From an uncultured Alistipes sp. (GTDB lineage: Bacteria; Bacteroidota; Bacteroidia; Bacteroidales; Rikenellaceae), in assembly GCA_949285535.1 (NCBI GenBank), contig CASDZP010000006.1, forward strand, positions 45,720-109,719: a DNA stretch of 64,000 nucleotides, read 5' to 3'. Each line of letters opens with the position of its first letter. The stretch's first letter is position 1. The notes under the pieces are model-generated. The model made no database searches and was not told the origin of the DNA. It saw only the letters and a program-made list of their open reading frames with translations. The position numbers were made by a program, and so were the translations under genes. Below are positions 53,068 to 62,660 of this stretch, one piece after another.

Positions 53068-54180
53068 CTATTTGGTGTTGTTTGACGTTGAATCGACGGT
53101 TATGACGGTGTCTTCACGCACAAGACCCGCACCTTCGGCGATGATTGTGTCTCCTTCGTCAAGACCCGACAGAACGATGTAATTGGTGCCGTCGTTGTAC
53201 TTATATATCTCTATCGGGGTCGATTTCGCCTTGCCGTCGATAACTCGCCATGTGAATACGCGGTTCTGGAGTTCGTAGGTCGCCGACTGCGGTATCACTA
53301 TGCGGTCGCTGTAGGTTGTCGGTATCGATACCGTGGCGCTTCCCCCGTTGCGTAGCAGGTGACCTTCGTTGGGGAAGAGGGCGCGGATAGTTACGCCTCC
53401 CGTACTCTCGTCAACCGTTCCGCTTATCGCGTCGATGCGTCCCTCCTGCGGGTATCGCTTGCCGTTGCTCATGGTCAGCGTGACGGGCGGAAAGTCGCGG
53501 AGAGCCTCGTCGAGAGTGCCGTAACGGCCTAACAGGTCGAGCATCGCGTTTTCATCCATCGAGAAGTAGGCGTGGATGTTTTGGTCGTCGGAGACTGTCA
53601 CTAACGGCTCGGTGATGTTGCCGTCAACCAACGCCCCGACGCGGTAGGGTATCATGCTCGTAACTCCGTTAACGGGGCTCTTGACCTCCGTATAGGAGAG
53701 ATTGTTACGGGCATTGGTCTCCTCTGCTTTCGCCTGTTCGAGAGCCGCTTCAGCTTCGAGAAGCTGGTTAAGGGCGGTCTGACGGTCGAAATCGGAGATG
53801 ATTTTAGCCTCGTAGAGTTTCTCTTTGCTCTCGGCGGTCATGCGGGCGGTGTTTAACTTTGCCTCGGCGCTTTTTACGTTGGCGACAGCCGTCTGTAACG
53901 CGGCACGATAGGGAGTCTGGTCAATGATGAAAAGTATCTGACCGCGACGAACATTCTCTCCCTCGTCGATGCGTATCTCGGTTATCGTTCCTGAAACTTG
54001 AGGACGTATCTCGACGGTCTGTCTGCCTCGAAGAACGGCAGGATAGTCGGACATGAGTGTCTGGTCCGAAAGACTTACGGTCATTGTGGCGTATTCAGCC
54101 TCGACGACTTGCTTTTCAGTGTTGCCGCATGAAACAAGTAACGGCAAAGCGCATAGTATAAAATAATCTATCTTTCTCAT
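53068..54180 (-). CDS. RND efflux periplasmic adaptor (membrane fusion protein, AcrA type)
   Basis: A 370-aa lipoprotein (LLVSC, Cys19). The lipoyl half-motifs (GTITEIRIDEGENVRRGQILFII and the matching NLSYTEVKSPVNGVTSMIPYRVGALV) flank an alpha-helical hairpin rich in Ala and Glu, followed by the beta-barrel domain. It links the RND pump to an outer-membrane channel. It diverges from the sensor kinase gene across a 240-bp region, which suggests control by that two-component system. Confidence 0.9.
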   Translation of the reverse strand: MRKIDYFILCALPLLVSCGNTEKQVVEAEYATMTVSLSDQTLMSDYPAVLRGRQTVEIRPQVSGTITEIRIDEGENVRRGQILFIIDQTPYRAALQTAVANVKSAEAKLNTARMTAESKEKLYEAKIISDFDRQTALNQLLEAEAALEQAKAEETNARNNLSYTEVKSPVNGVTSMIPYRVGALVDGNITEPLVTVSDDQNIHAYFSMDENAMLDLLGRYGTLDEALRDFPPVTLTMSNGKRYPQEGRIDAISGTVDESTGGVTIRALFPNEGHLLRNGGSATVSIPTTYSDRIVIPQSATYELQNRVFTWRVIDGKAKSTPIEIYKYNDGTNYIVLSGLDEGDTIIAEGAGLVREDTVITVDSTSNNTK

Positions 54181-54391
54181 TTTGTGATTTTATATGTCTT
54201 GCAGTCTGTTGGCGAATAGACGTGTCCTGTGATAGACTCGTAATGGAATATGTTATAACATTATAACTAAATCCGTTTTGGGAACGTAAACTTATATAGA
54301 ACCTTGTGCAAAAAATCGGATGTGGTGACAAACGGGCGATATGTGGTGACCAAGACGGAGGAAAACCGTCGTCGGGAAGTTTGATTTGTGC

Positions 54392-54399
54392 TATCTTTG
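54392..54399 (+). promoter_or_regulatory. -7 box (TATCTTTG) of the sensor kinase gene
   Basis: TATCTTTG, 19 bp before the ATG at 54419, in the region divergent to the efflux operon. Confidence 0.5.
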
Positions 54400-54418
54400 T
54401 AATCAAGAAATATGCGTC

Positions 54419-55435
54419 ATGAGAAAGAATCGAATAGCGATATATGTGGATCTGCTTTTTTGTCTTGTCATCATCCCGTTGTCGGTGATGTTGTTGCCCG
54501 TGGACCGCTGGATTGTTCATAATACCGCTTTTCTGGTTACATTGGTGGCATATGTCTATCTGCTCTATTTTGTCTATCGGGTCGCGTGTCTGCCCAAATT
54601 GTTCATGCGTAAAAAATATGTCGCCATTCTGTTGCTGTTCGCCTCGACGGTGACCGTTACGGCTCTGCTTACATATTTCCCCGTACCGGCGGAGCGTATT
54701 ACTGGCGACACTGTTATGATGAACGCCCGAATGAGTATGCGTAGGCAGACAATATGGTTCTATTTCCTTATTGTGACGGGATTTTCGCTGGCGATAGACG
54801 TTACAATCGAGCTGTTTCGGCAGATTATATCCAGACAGGAGATTGAGACGGAGAAAAATAAGGCGGAACTGGCTCTATATAAGGCGCAGATAAACCCGCA
54901 CTTCCTTTTTAACACGCTGAATACTCTGTACGCGCTTGTTTTGTCGGGGTCTGACAAGACGGAGTCGGCGTTTGTGAAGTTTTCGGGAATACTTCGCTAC
55001 ACCTACTCGCAAAGCGGCGCGGAACAGATTCCGATAGAGGATGAACTCGAATACATACGTCAATATGTCGAACTTCAGAAACTACGTCTTAACAGACATA
55101 CGAATGTGGAGCTCGTGTGCGAGGTGACTGACGGGCGGATTCAGATTCCGCCGATGATACTTATAACCTTTGTCGAAAACGCTTTCAAATACGGCACCTC
55201 TTCCGATACCGACTGCACTATACGTATCGCGCTGAAAGCGGATGAGTCGCGTATGCTTTTCGAGACGGAGAATGTAGTGATGCGGAGACGGGAGGATAAA
55301 TCGGACGGTATCGGCATAGTTAATTGCCGCAAGCGTCTCGAATTGCTCTATCCCGGACGTTATCGGCTGGAGACGTATGAGAAAGAGGGAGTATATAGGG
55401 TAACTTTGGAGTTGAAATTAAAAAATAACCGTTAA
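54419..55435 (+). CDS. LytS/YehU-type sensor histidine kinase
   Basis: About 338 aa. Four membrane helices occupy residues 5-145 (for example FCLVIIPLSVMLL and FYFLIVTGFSLAI). The His_kinase domain carries the phospho-acceptor motif QINPHFLFNTLNTL, followed by an ATPase domain with NAFKYG and GIGIVNCRKRLELLYP. It pairs with the LytTR regulator that starts 13 bp downstream. Confidence 0.9.
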   Translation: MRKNRIAIYVDLLFCLVIIPLSVMLLPVDRWIVHNTAFLVTLVAYVYLLYFVYRVACLPKLFMRKKYVAILLLFASTVTVTALLTYFPVPAERITGDTVMMNARMSMRRQTIWFYFLIVTGFSLAIDVTIELFRQIISRQEIETEKNKAELALYKAQINPHFLFNTLNTLYALVLSGSDKTESAFVKFSGILRYTYSQSGAEQIPIEDELEYIRQYVELQKLRLNRHTNVELVCEVTDGRIQIPPMILITFVENAFKYGTSSDTDCTIRIALKADESRMLFETENVVMRRREDKSDGIGIVNCRKRLELLYPGRYRLETYEKEGVYRVTLELKLKNNR

Positions 55436-55448
55436 AAACACCGTGACG

Positions 55449-56165
55449 ATGAACGGAAAATTGAGATGTGTCGCCATAGACGACGAGCCTATGGCTTTGC
55501 TTGTGATAGAGCAGTTTTGTCGTCGAAGAGGCGATATTGACATTGTCTCTTTCAGTGAGCCTCGCATCGGTATGGCGGCGATTTTACGCGAGAAACCGGA
55601 TCTGGTGTTTCTCGATGTCGAGATGGGTGACGTCAGCGGACTGGAGATAGCCGAAAAACTGAAAAACGAGTGTAACTTTATATTTACCACCGCTTTTGCC
55701 GAGTATGCCATTGACGGTTTCAATCTCGACGCTGTCGATTTTCTGCATAAGCCGTTTCCTTATGAGCGTTTTGGGGTGGCGGTGGATAAGGTTTGGCAGA
55801 GAGTGGCGCTTCGGCGGGGTGAACCGTCCGGCTGTATAGTGGTGAAACAGGAGTACAACAACGTCACTATTCCTTTGTCGGACATCATGTATATAGAGGC
55901 TCTCGGCAATTATGTCAAAATTGTAAGAGTCTCAGGCGGTCATGTGCTGACACGAACCAATCTGAAGTCGATAACCGACATGTTGCCCGAAAACGCCTTT
56001 GTCAGAATACACCGCTCGTATGTCGTCTCGCTTTCATCTGTACTCTCGTTTAACAGAACACGGGTCGTGCTGAAAGGACACGACGAGGGTCTGCCTGTCG
56101 GAGCGCAATATGCCGATGTCTCTATGGAGATAATGTCAAGACGACATTCGGGTGGCGAAAAGTGA
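55449..56165 (+). CDS. LytTR-type response regulator
   Basis: About 238 aa from ATG 55449. The receiver domain has VAIDDEPMAL, the phospho-Asp in LVFLDVEMG and the switch Lys in FLHKPF. The C-terminal LytTR DNA-binding domain has IMYIEALGNYVKIV and FVRIHRSYVVSL. It probably takes the signal from the adjoining kinase. The divergent efflux genes are natural candidate targets. Confidence 0.92.
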   Translation: MNGKLRCVAIDDEPMALLVIEQFCRRRGDIDIVSFSEPRIGMAAILREKPDLVFLDVEMGDVSGLEIAEKLKNECNFIFTTAFAEYAIDGFNLDAVDFLHKPFPYERFGVAVDKVWQRVALRRGEPSGCIVVKQEYNNVTIPLSDIMYIEALGNYVKIVRVSGGHVLTRTNLKSITDMLPENAFVRIHRSYVVSLSSVLSFNRTRVVLKGHDEGLPVGAQYADVSMEIMSRRHSGGEK

Positions 56166-56174
56166 TGGGGTGTG

Positions 56175-56672
56175 TTACAGCTGTTTCGTGTCCGTAACGG
56201 ACGTGTATCTTTTATTGCGGAACGACAGCATCTGTCGGCGTTGTTCTCCGTTACGGTTTTTGTAGCCTATGTGTATCCATTGTGGAACGCCGAACGTGTT
56301 TTCTTCCTCGGAGATGAGCTGGTCGAACGCCATGTTTTTCATGTATTCTTTACAGAACTCTTTGAACGTGCCGAGGTGTTTGTTGGCTGGAATCAGGTCG
56401 GCTGCGTATCCGATGCAGTGTGCCGATGTGGCGGAGCTTGTTTTGAGTGCGGAGTTGAGCCTCCTTGAACGATAGCCTGACGAGACGATAAGTTCGGGCG
56501 TACCGAGGTTTCTTGTGTTGCAATATTGCTCCCACGATTCGCGTAACGGGTCGAGTAGTGTCTCGATGAACTCTACAATATTCTTTTTGTGTTCTTCCGA
56601 CGGGGTGTTGTCGATTTTTATTTTTTGAGCGGTCTCTGAACGGGTAAACTCGTCGATTGAAAAATATTTCAT
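56175..56672 (-). CDS. M15-type D-Ala-D-Ala carboxypeptidase-like protein
   Basis: About 165 aa from ATG 56672. The SxHxxGxAxD zinc motif is present (SAHCIGYAADL), with LIVSSGYRSRRLN before it and the third ligand in WIHIGY. It has no signal peptide, as in the endolysin-like M15_3 enzymes of Bacteroidetes phages and chromosomes. It likely cuts peptidoglycan peptides. Prophage origin is possible, but no phage genes are nearby. Confidence 0.8.
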   Translation of the reverse strand: MKYFSIDEFTRSETAQKIKIDNTPSEEHKKNIVEFIETLLDPLRESWEQYCNTRNLGTPELIVSSGYRSRRLNSALKTSSATSAHCIGYAADLIPANKHLGTFKEFCKEYMKNMAFDQLISEEENTFGVPQWIHIGYKNRNGEQRRQMLSFRNKRYTSVTDTKQL

Positions 56673-56878
56673 TATTGTATGTTTATTGTTTGTTATCGCA
56701 ATATAATGACATCTCAAATCAATACAATAATATTTTTGGTGAGAGTATTTAAATTTTAACAAGCGCAAGCATCATTTCGTTTTCTGTGAGGCGAGTGCTG
56801 TTAAGATGCCGACTTCGATGCAGATAATGAGCCAATTGAATATGACATGGTCAGAAGGGGCTGTGCCCCCTCGTTTTG

Positions 56879-56904
56879 GTTACTTTGTCGAGGGACAAAG
56901 TAAC
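56879..56904. repeat. Perfect 11-bp hairpin (REP-like)
   Basis: GTTACTTTGTC, loop GAGG, GACAAAGTAAC. Just upstream GGGGCTGTGCCCC (about 56857) forms another hairpin. Together with the long palindrome that follows they resemble an intergenic repetitive element. Confidence 0.6.
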
Positions 56905-56941
56905 GCCGTCGGCAGACCCGTCGGAGACATTCTCGTACAGG

Positions 56942-57100
56942 TAACTTTTTTACTCCGATTTTCACATAGTAAAGCATTTTTTTGCTCTTCACCGTGTTTT
57001 TTATTTTTTCGACTTTCTTTGTCAAAAGTCGAAAAAATAAAAAACACAGTGAGGAGCAAAAAAAAAGCTTTACTGTGGGAAAATCGGAGTAAAAAAGTTA
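56942..57100. repeat. Very long palindrome, two arms of about 75 bp
   Basis: The left arm 56942-57016 and right arm 57025-57100 are reverse complements with only a few mismatches and one indel, around an 8-nt loop. Outer parts TAACTTTTTTACTCCGATTTT and its complement pair, as do GTAAAGC/GCTTTAC and GTGTTTTTTATTTTTTCGAC with its complement. It lies between two genes and its right end touches the leuS promoter. Confidence 0.8.
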
Positions 57101-57106
57101 TCTTTG
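57099..57106 (+). promoter_or_regulatory. -7 box (TATCTTTG) of leuS
   Basis: TATCTTTG starts in the last bases of the long palindrome and lies 57 bp before the leuS ATG. Confidence 0.5.
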
Positions 57107-57163
57107 TGGGTTGAATAGGATTAAATTGAAACCAAAGAATCTCTAAACATATATTTCTTTACA

Positions 57164-59929
57164 ATGGAATACGATTTCAGAAAGATAGAATCCAAGTGGC
57201 AGTCTCGTTGGAAAGAGAACGGCACATACGTTGTAACCGAGGATAAGAACAAACCCAAATTTTATGTCCTCGATATGTTCCCTTACCCTTCCGGCGCGGG
57301 TCTTCATGTCGGTCACCCGCTCGGTTATATAGCCTCTGACATCTATTCCCGTTATAAGAGACAGAAAGGTTTTAATGTCCTGCATCCAATGGGTTACGAC
57401 GCTTTCGGTCTTCCCGCCGAGCAGTACGCCATACAGACAGGACAGCATCCGGAGACAACAACAATCAAAAACATAGAACGTTATCGCGGTCAGCTCGACA
57501 AGATTGGCTTCTCGTTCGACCCTACGCGAGAGCTTAAAACCTGCGACAAGGAATACTATAAATGGACGCAGTGGGCTTTCGAAAAGATGTTCGGACACTA
57601 CTACGATAACGATACCGACAAGGCGGAACCCATAGACAAGCTTATCGCCCGCTTCGAGAAAAACGGTAGCGAGGGTGTAAACGCCGCATGCACAACAGAA
57701 CTCTCTTTCACAGCCGATGAGTGGAAAGCCAAAAACGACAAGGAAAAAGAGGATATACTCGAAAATTATCGCCTCGCTTTCAGGGCGGCGACACTTGTCA
57801 ACTGGTGCCCCGAACTCGGTACGGTTCTCGCCAACGACGAGGTCAAGGACGGCCTCTCTGTCAGAGGCGGTTATCCCGTGGAGCAGAGAATGATGCAGCA
57901 GTGGCTCTTGAGGGTTACGGCTTATGCGGAACGTCTGCTTAAAGGACTCGATAATCTTCAGTGGAGCGATTCGCTTAAAGAGATTCAGCGTAACTGGATA
58001 GGTAAATCGACTGGTGCGCAGATGTTCTTCCCGATAGACGGTTGTCCTGATAAGAAACTCGAAATCTTCACCACACGTGCCGATACCGTTTTCGGCGTTA
58101 CCTTTATGGTAATGGCGCCCGAACACGAATGGGCTGAAGAGATCGCGAGCCCGCAACAGATTGATGCCGTCAGAGAATATATCACCCAGAGCAAGAAACG
58201 CTCGGAGAGAGAGAGAATCGCCGATACCAAGCGTGTGAGCGGTGTGTTTACGGGCGCATATTGCCTCAATCCGTTCAACGGAGTGAGGATTCCCATTTAC
58301 CTCAGCGATTATGTGCTGGCAGGTTACGGTACGGGCGCAATTATGGCTGTTCCCGCGCATGACAGCCGCGACTACGCTTTCGCAAAACATTTCGACCTCC
58401 CCATAATACCCGTCATAGAGGGTAGCGACATCTCGGAGTCATCATACGATGCCAAAGAGGGTAAGATGATAAATTCCGATTTTCTCACTGGTCTCGATGT
58501 GAAAGAGGCGATACCCGCAATGCTCGCAGAGATAGAAAAACGAGGTATCGGTAAGGTTAAAACCAACTTCCGTCTGCGTGACGCAATCTTCTCGCGTCAG
58601 CGTTACTGGGGCGAGCCGTTCCCCGTATATTATAAAGACGGTATCCCTCATCTTCTCGAAGAGGACAAACTGCCGCTCGTTCTGCCTCCAATCGACAACT
58701 TCGGTCCCACGGCAGAGGGTGAGCCTCCTTTGGCGAGAGTCAAAGAGTGGCACACTGCGGAGGGTTACCCCTATGAACTCAGTACAATGCCCGGTTTCGC
58801 AGGTTCTTCAGCATACTATCTCAGATATATGGACCCGCACAATGACAAGGCTCTCGTAAGCCGTGAGGCGAACGAATATTGGAGAAACGTCGATTTGTAT
58901 GTGGGCGGTATCGAGCACGCAACGGGTCACCTTATCTACTCACGTTTCTGGAACAAGTTCCTTTTCGACATGGGATGCGTCTGCGAGGACGAGCCTTTCA
59001 AGAAACTTGTCAATCAGGGTATGATACAGGGTCGTTCGTCATTCGTTTACAGAGTGAAAAACAGCAACAAGTTCGTTTCGTTCGGTCTTAAAGACGGATA
59101 CGACACCCAGCAGATACATGTCGATATAAGCATGGTCAAGAACGACATTCTTGACATTGAGGCTTTCAGAAACTGGCGTGAGGAGTTCAAGAATGCAGAG
59201 TTCATACTCGAAGACGGTAAATATGTCTGCGGTTGGGCTGTCGAAAAGATGTCCAAGTCGATGTTCAACGTCGTAAACCCCGACAATATCGTTGAAGATT
59301 ACGGCGCCGACACTCTCCGTGTATATGAGATGTTCCTCGGACCGCTCGAGCAGTCTAAGCCGTGGGATACCAACGGTATAGACGGTGTGCACAAGTTCCT
59401 CCGTAAATTCTGGAGACTCTATTTCGCCGCTGACGGTACTCTCATCGTCACCGATGACAAAGCCGACGGCAAGGCGCTCAAATCGCTGCATAAGACCATC
59501 AAGAAGGTGAGCGAGGATATAGAAAACTTCTCGTTCAACACCTCTGTGAGTGCGTTCATGATATGTGTCAACGAACTCAACGACTGCGACTGCCATTCGA
59601 GAGAGGTTCTCGAACCGTTGGCGGCGCTTCTCTGTCCGTTTGCACCTCACATAGTGGAGGAGATATGGGAGGCTCTCGGTCACACGACGAGCGCGTGCGA
59701 CGCTCCGTTCCCCGAGTTCAATCCCGCATACCTCGTTGAGAACAGCTTTGAGTATCCCGTATCATTCAACGGCAAGTTGAGATTCAAGAAAGAACTTTCG
59801 CTCTCACTTTCACAGGAAGAGGTCGAAAAAGAGCTGCTCGCTGACCCCAACACGTCGAAATATCTCGGCGGTGGCCAGCCTAAAAAGATTGTCTTCGTAA
59901 AAGGAAAGATTATAAACATAGTACACTAA
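57164..59929 (+). CDS. leuS: Leucyl-tRNA synthetase
   Basis: A 921-aa class I synthetase that charges tRNA-Leu. The HIGH-type motif is LHVGHPLGY near residue 47, and KMSKS is seen in [10 protein letters not shown]. The editing domain lies in between, including the Thr-rich [15 protein letters not shown]. The C-terminal anticodon-binding region is intact. An insertion around residues 600-650 ([20 protein letters not shown]) is longer than in E. coli, as usual in Bacteroidetes. Confidence 0.96.
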   Translation: MEYDFRKIESKWQSRWKENGTYVVTEDKNKPKFYVLDMFPYPSGAGLHVGHPLGYIASDIYSRYKRQKGFNVLHPMGYDAFGLPAEQYAIQTGQHPETTTIKNIERYRGQLDKIGFSFDPTRELKTCDKEYYKWTQWAFEKMFGHYYDNDTDKAEPIDKLIARFEKNGSEGVNAACTTELSFTADEWKAKNDKEKEDILENYRLAFRAATLVNWCPELGTVLANDEVKDGLSVRGGYPVEQRMMQQWLLRVTAYAERLLKGLDNLQWSDSLKEIQRNWIGKSTGAQMFFPIDGCPDKKLEIFTTRADTVFGVTFMVMAPEHEWAEEIASPQQIDAVREYITQSKKRSERERIADTKRVSGVFTGAYCLNPFNGVRIPIYLSDYVLAGYGTGAIMAVPAHDSRDYAFAKHFDLPIIPVIEGSDISESSYDAKEGKMINSDFLTGLDVKEAIPAMLAEIEKRGIGKVKTNFRLRDAIFSRQRYWGEPFPVYYKDGIPHLLEEDKLPLVLPPIDNFGPTAEGEPPLARVKEWHTAEGYPYELSTMPGFAGSSAYYLRYMDPHNDKALVSREANEYWRNVDLYVGGIEHATGHLIYSRFWNKFLFDMGCVCEDEPFKKLVNQGMIQGRSSFVYRVKNSNKFVSFGLKDGYDTQQIHVDISMVKNDILDIEAFRNWREEFKNAEFILEDGKYVCGWAVEKMSKSMFNVVNPDNIVEDYGADTLRVYEMFLGPLEQSKPWDTNGIDGVHKFLRKFWRLYFAADGTLIVTDDKADGKALKSLHKTIKKVSEDIENFSFNTSVSAFMICVNELNDCDCHSREVLEPLAALLCPFAPHIVEEIWEALGHTTSACDAPFPEFNPAYLVENSFEYPVSFNGKLRFKKELSLSLSQEEVEKELLADPNTSKYLGGGQPKKIVFVKGKIINIVH

Positions 59930-59944
59930 AATAGTACGACAAAG

Positions 59945-60859
59945 ATGGCTGCTATAAAAGTAAAATTAACGCCAAAACAAATATTGGCTGAAGTCAGAGC
60001 CTATATCGTCATGGCTCTGGGTCTGACTATCTATGCTTTTGCCTGGATAGCCATCATCACCCCCGCCAAATTCATCGGCGGTGGTATCCCCGGTGTCAGT
60101 ACCCTCATTGTTGAGGCTACAAACGGATTTGTCGAGATGGGTACGTGCTATTTTGTCATCAACGTTGCATTGATACTCATAGCGTTGCTGATTATAGGAC
60201 CCGCGTTCGGTATAAAAACCATTTACGCGATGTGTTACATGTCGCTGGCCCTGTCGCTGTTGCCCAATTTCGTCTCTCCCGACCTTGTGGGACTTCAGAA
60301 TGACAAGCTGCTTTCCGCAATTCTCGGCGGTGCATTGTGCGGACTGGGTATAGGTATATGCTTTACGCAAGGAGGAAGTACCGGCGGAACGGATATAATC
60401 GCCATGATTGTCAACAAATATCATAATGTCAGTCTCGGAAAGGTGATAATGTTGTGCGATGTGATAATAATCGGCAGCTCTTTCTTTATTTATCACAACA
60501 TCTCGGCAATAATATACGGTTATGTAACGTTAGGTCTTACGGGATATACCATTGACGCCGTGCTTCAGGGTAACCGACAGTCGTGTCAGTTGCTGGTCAT
60601 CTCGAAAAACTATACCGAGATAGCCGACTCGATTGTAAGTAACGCCCATCGCGGTGTTACCGTGCTTGACGGCTCGGGATGGTACACCAAAAATCCGCAG
60701 AAGGTCCTTATGATATTCTGCCGACGCAATGAATCGACATCCATATATCGCATCATCAAGGAGAAAGACCCCGACGCTTTCATCTCGAACGCTTCTATCT
60801 CAGGTGTGTATGGCAACGGATTCGAAAATCTTAAACTGAAACAGAAACAAAAATCGTAA
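59945..60859 (+). CDS. YitT family membrane protein (DUF161 and DUF2179)
   Basis: A 304-aa protein with five to six membrane helices and GGxxG-rich segments (FIGGGIPGVSTLI, FTQGGSTGGTDIIAMIV) typical of YitT. A C-terminal cytoplasmic DUF2179 domain follows (GVTVLDGSGWYTKNPQKVLMIFC). The transported compound is unknown. It follows leuS by 15 bp. Confidence 0.88.
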   Translation: MAAIKVKLTPKQILAEVRAYIVMALGLTIYAFAWIAIITPAKFIGGGIPGVSTLIVEATNGFVEMGTCYFVINVALILIALLIIGPAFGIKTIYAMCYMSLALSLLPNFVSPDLVGLQNDKLLSAILGGALCGLGIGICFTQGGSTGGTDIIAMIVNKYHNVSLGKVIMLCDVIIIGSSFFIYHNISAIIYGYVTLGLTGYTIDAVLQGNRQSCQLLVISKNYTEIADSIVSNAHRGVTVLDGSGWYTKNPQKVLMIFCRRNESTSIYRIIKEKDPDAFISNASISGVYGNGFENLKLKQKQKS

Positions 60860-60874
60860 CACAAGAGCCCTGCC

Positions 60875-62218
60875 ATGAAGATAGCAAGACGCGATAAGAT
60901 ATCCCTTCTGATAATAGCCGCAAGCGTTGTAGCCATACTGATAACCGTGTTGTACCGATATGGCGTGTTCGGTATATCGGTCGATTTCGACGAGCCGGTC
61001 AAAGAACTCGAGGTTAAAGAACCCGAATATCTCTACGGTATCAGAATCGACTCAATGAACGTAATCACCGAGACGGTCAAAAGCGGACAGACATTCTCAA
61101 GTATACTTGACGAGTACGGATGTAACGCCAAGAAGATAGACGAAGTGGTGCGTAAAAGTAAAGGGGTGTTCGATTTGCGTCAGCTCAGAGAGGGTAACAA
61201 ATATACTGTTTTCACTTCGCTTGGCCAGCCGTCGGAACTCGAGTATGTAGTGTATGAAAGTTCTGTCAGCGACTTCGTTACATTCTGTTTCAAAGACTCC
61301 GTATCGGTATATACCCAGAAAAAAAAGGTTGAAACACGACGCAGAATGGCGGCAGCCGTGATAGAAAGTTCTCTTTGGAACGCGGCAGTCAGCGCGGGTA
61401 TGAACGGTACGGTCGCAATGAACCTTGCCGATGTCTATCAGTGGAGTATCGACTTCTATGCCATACAGGAGGGTGACTCGTTCAAGGTTATCTATGACGA
61501 GATGTTCATTGACGGTAAGAGTGTCGGTGTCGGAACTATATGGGGCGCGGTTTTCAATCACGGAGGTAAGGAGTATTACGCCATAAGACACGAATACGAA
61601 GAAAAAGGTGTTAAGGAGTACGGCTATTGGGACGAGACAGGACGCTCGCTTCGAAGCGCCTTCCTTAAAGCGCCGCTCAAATATACCCGTATCAGTTCCA
61701 AATTCTCAAATTCGAGGTATCATCCAGTCCTTCGAATCAGACGTCCGCATCACGGCGTCGATTACGCCGCACCTAAAGGTACACCGGTACACGCCATATC
61801 AAACGGTGTCGTGATTGCCAAATATTGGGAGCGTGGCGGCGGTAACGTACTCAAGATAAAACATACCCGCGGATATGTTTCAGGCTATCTGCACCTGAGC
61901 AAATACGCCAAAGGCATAAACGTCGGCACACAGGTCAAACAGGGCGACCTTATCGCGTATGTCGGTAGTACGGGTATCTCGACAGGTCCGCACCTCGACT
62001 TCCGAATCTGGAAAAACGGAAAGGCGATAGACCCGCTTAAAATGACCGACGTGAAAGGTGAGGATATAAGTAAGGCGCAGCGTCCGGGCTTCGAGGTGAC
62101 GAAAGCCAAGATATTGGCGGAATTGGGCGGATGCGAATATATGACGCCCGTGCAGAATGCACTTCCAGATACGGCGAAACTGCCGTCGGTTTTCAAGATT
62201 GTAGATGCGGATGAATAG
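60875..62218 (+). CDS. M23 family peptidoglycan endopeptidase
   Basis: A 447-aa protein anchored by one N-terminal helix (ISLLIIAASVVAILITVLY). The LysM/OapA-like region (VKSGQTFSSILDEYG) precedes the LytM domain, with the zinc and catalytic motifs HHGVDYAAPKGTPVHAI and GPHLDFRIW. It probably cuts cross-links in the periplasm during growth, like MepM. It overlaps the next gene by 14 bp. Confidence 0.9.
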   Translation: MKIARRDKISLLIIAASVVAILITVLYRYGVFGISVDFDEPVKELEVKEPEYLYGIRIDSMNVITETVKSGQTFSSILDEYGCNAKKIDEVVRKSKGVFDLRQLREGNKYTVFTSLGQPSELEYVVYESSVSDFVTFCFKDSVSVYTQKKKVETRRRMAAAVIESSLWNAAVSAGMNGTVAMNLADVYQWSIDFYAIQEGDSFKVIYDEMFIDGKSVGVGTIWGAVFNHGGKEYYAIRHEYEEKGVKEYGYWDETGRSLRSAFLKAPLKYTRISSKFSNSRYHPVLRIRRPHHGVDYAAPKGTPVHAISNGVVIAKYWERGGGNVLKIKHTRGYVSGYLHLSKYAKGINVGTQVKQGDLIAYVGSTGISTGPHLDFRIWKNGKAIDPLKMTDVKGEDISKAQRPGFEVTKAKILAELGGCEYMTPVQNALPDTAKLPSVFKIVDADE

Positions 62219-62660
62219 CGTAACCAAAGGAATAACCGAATTCTTGAAAAAACATCATGTGGCGACTCTTGCGACCGTAGATGCGCAAGGGGCGCCATAT
62301 TGCTGCAATATATTTTACGCTTACGATGAAAATGACGTGACGATGGTTTTTGCCTCTGACAGCAAAACCGCTCATGTCAGTCATTTCATCGCTGATAGCA
62401 GGGTAGCGGCCTCTGTTGTGCTCGAGTCAAAAATTGTCGGCATATTGAGAGGTACGCAGATATGCGGAGTGGTGATAAAGCCTGAGGGCGAGGAGCTCGA
62501 AAAAGCGAAAAAAAGATACTTCAAACGATTCCCGTATGCCGCTCCGACATCACCCGAACTGTGGGTGCTGAAGATAGAGAGTATCAAACATACGGATAAC
62601 AGACTGGGATTCGGAGTCAAACAATATTGGAACAGAAATAAAGATAATGGTGTGGAGTAG
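62205..62660 (+). CDS. Pyridoxamine 5'-phosphate oxidase-like flavin-binding protein
   Basis: A 151-aa protein of the split-barrel PNPOx-like superfamily (HHVATLATVDAQGAPYCCNIFYAYDE, MVFASDSKTAHV, RVAASVV). Relatives such as YhbP bind FMN or heme. The substrate is unknown. Starts overlap the M23 gene end, and the next gene again overlaps its stop or starts shortly after. Confidence 0.8.
   Translation: MRMNSVTKGITEFLKKHHVATLATVDAQGAPYCCNIFYAYDENDVTMVFASDSKTAHVSHFIADSRVAASVVLESKIVGILRGTQICGVVIKPEGEELEKAKKRYFKRFPYAAPTSPELWVLKIESIKHTDNRLGFGVKQYWNRNKDNGVE

Noticed and set aside
57143..58390. 415-codon minus-strand open frame opposite leuS
   Set aside because: It lies wholly within leuS, has no recognisable domain and uses the mirrored codon pattern of a highly biased gene.
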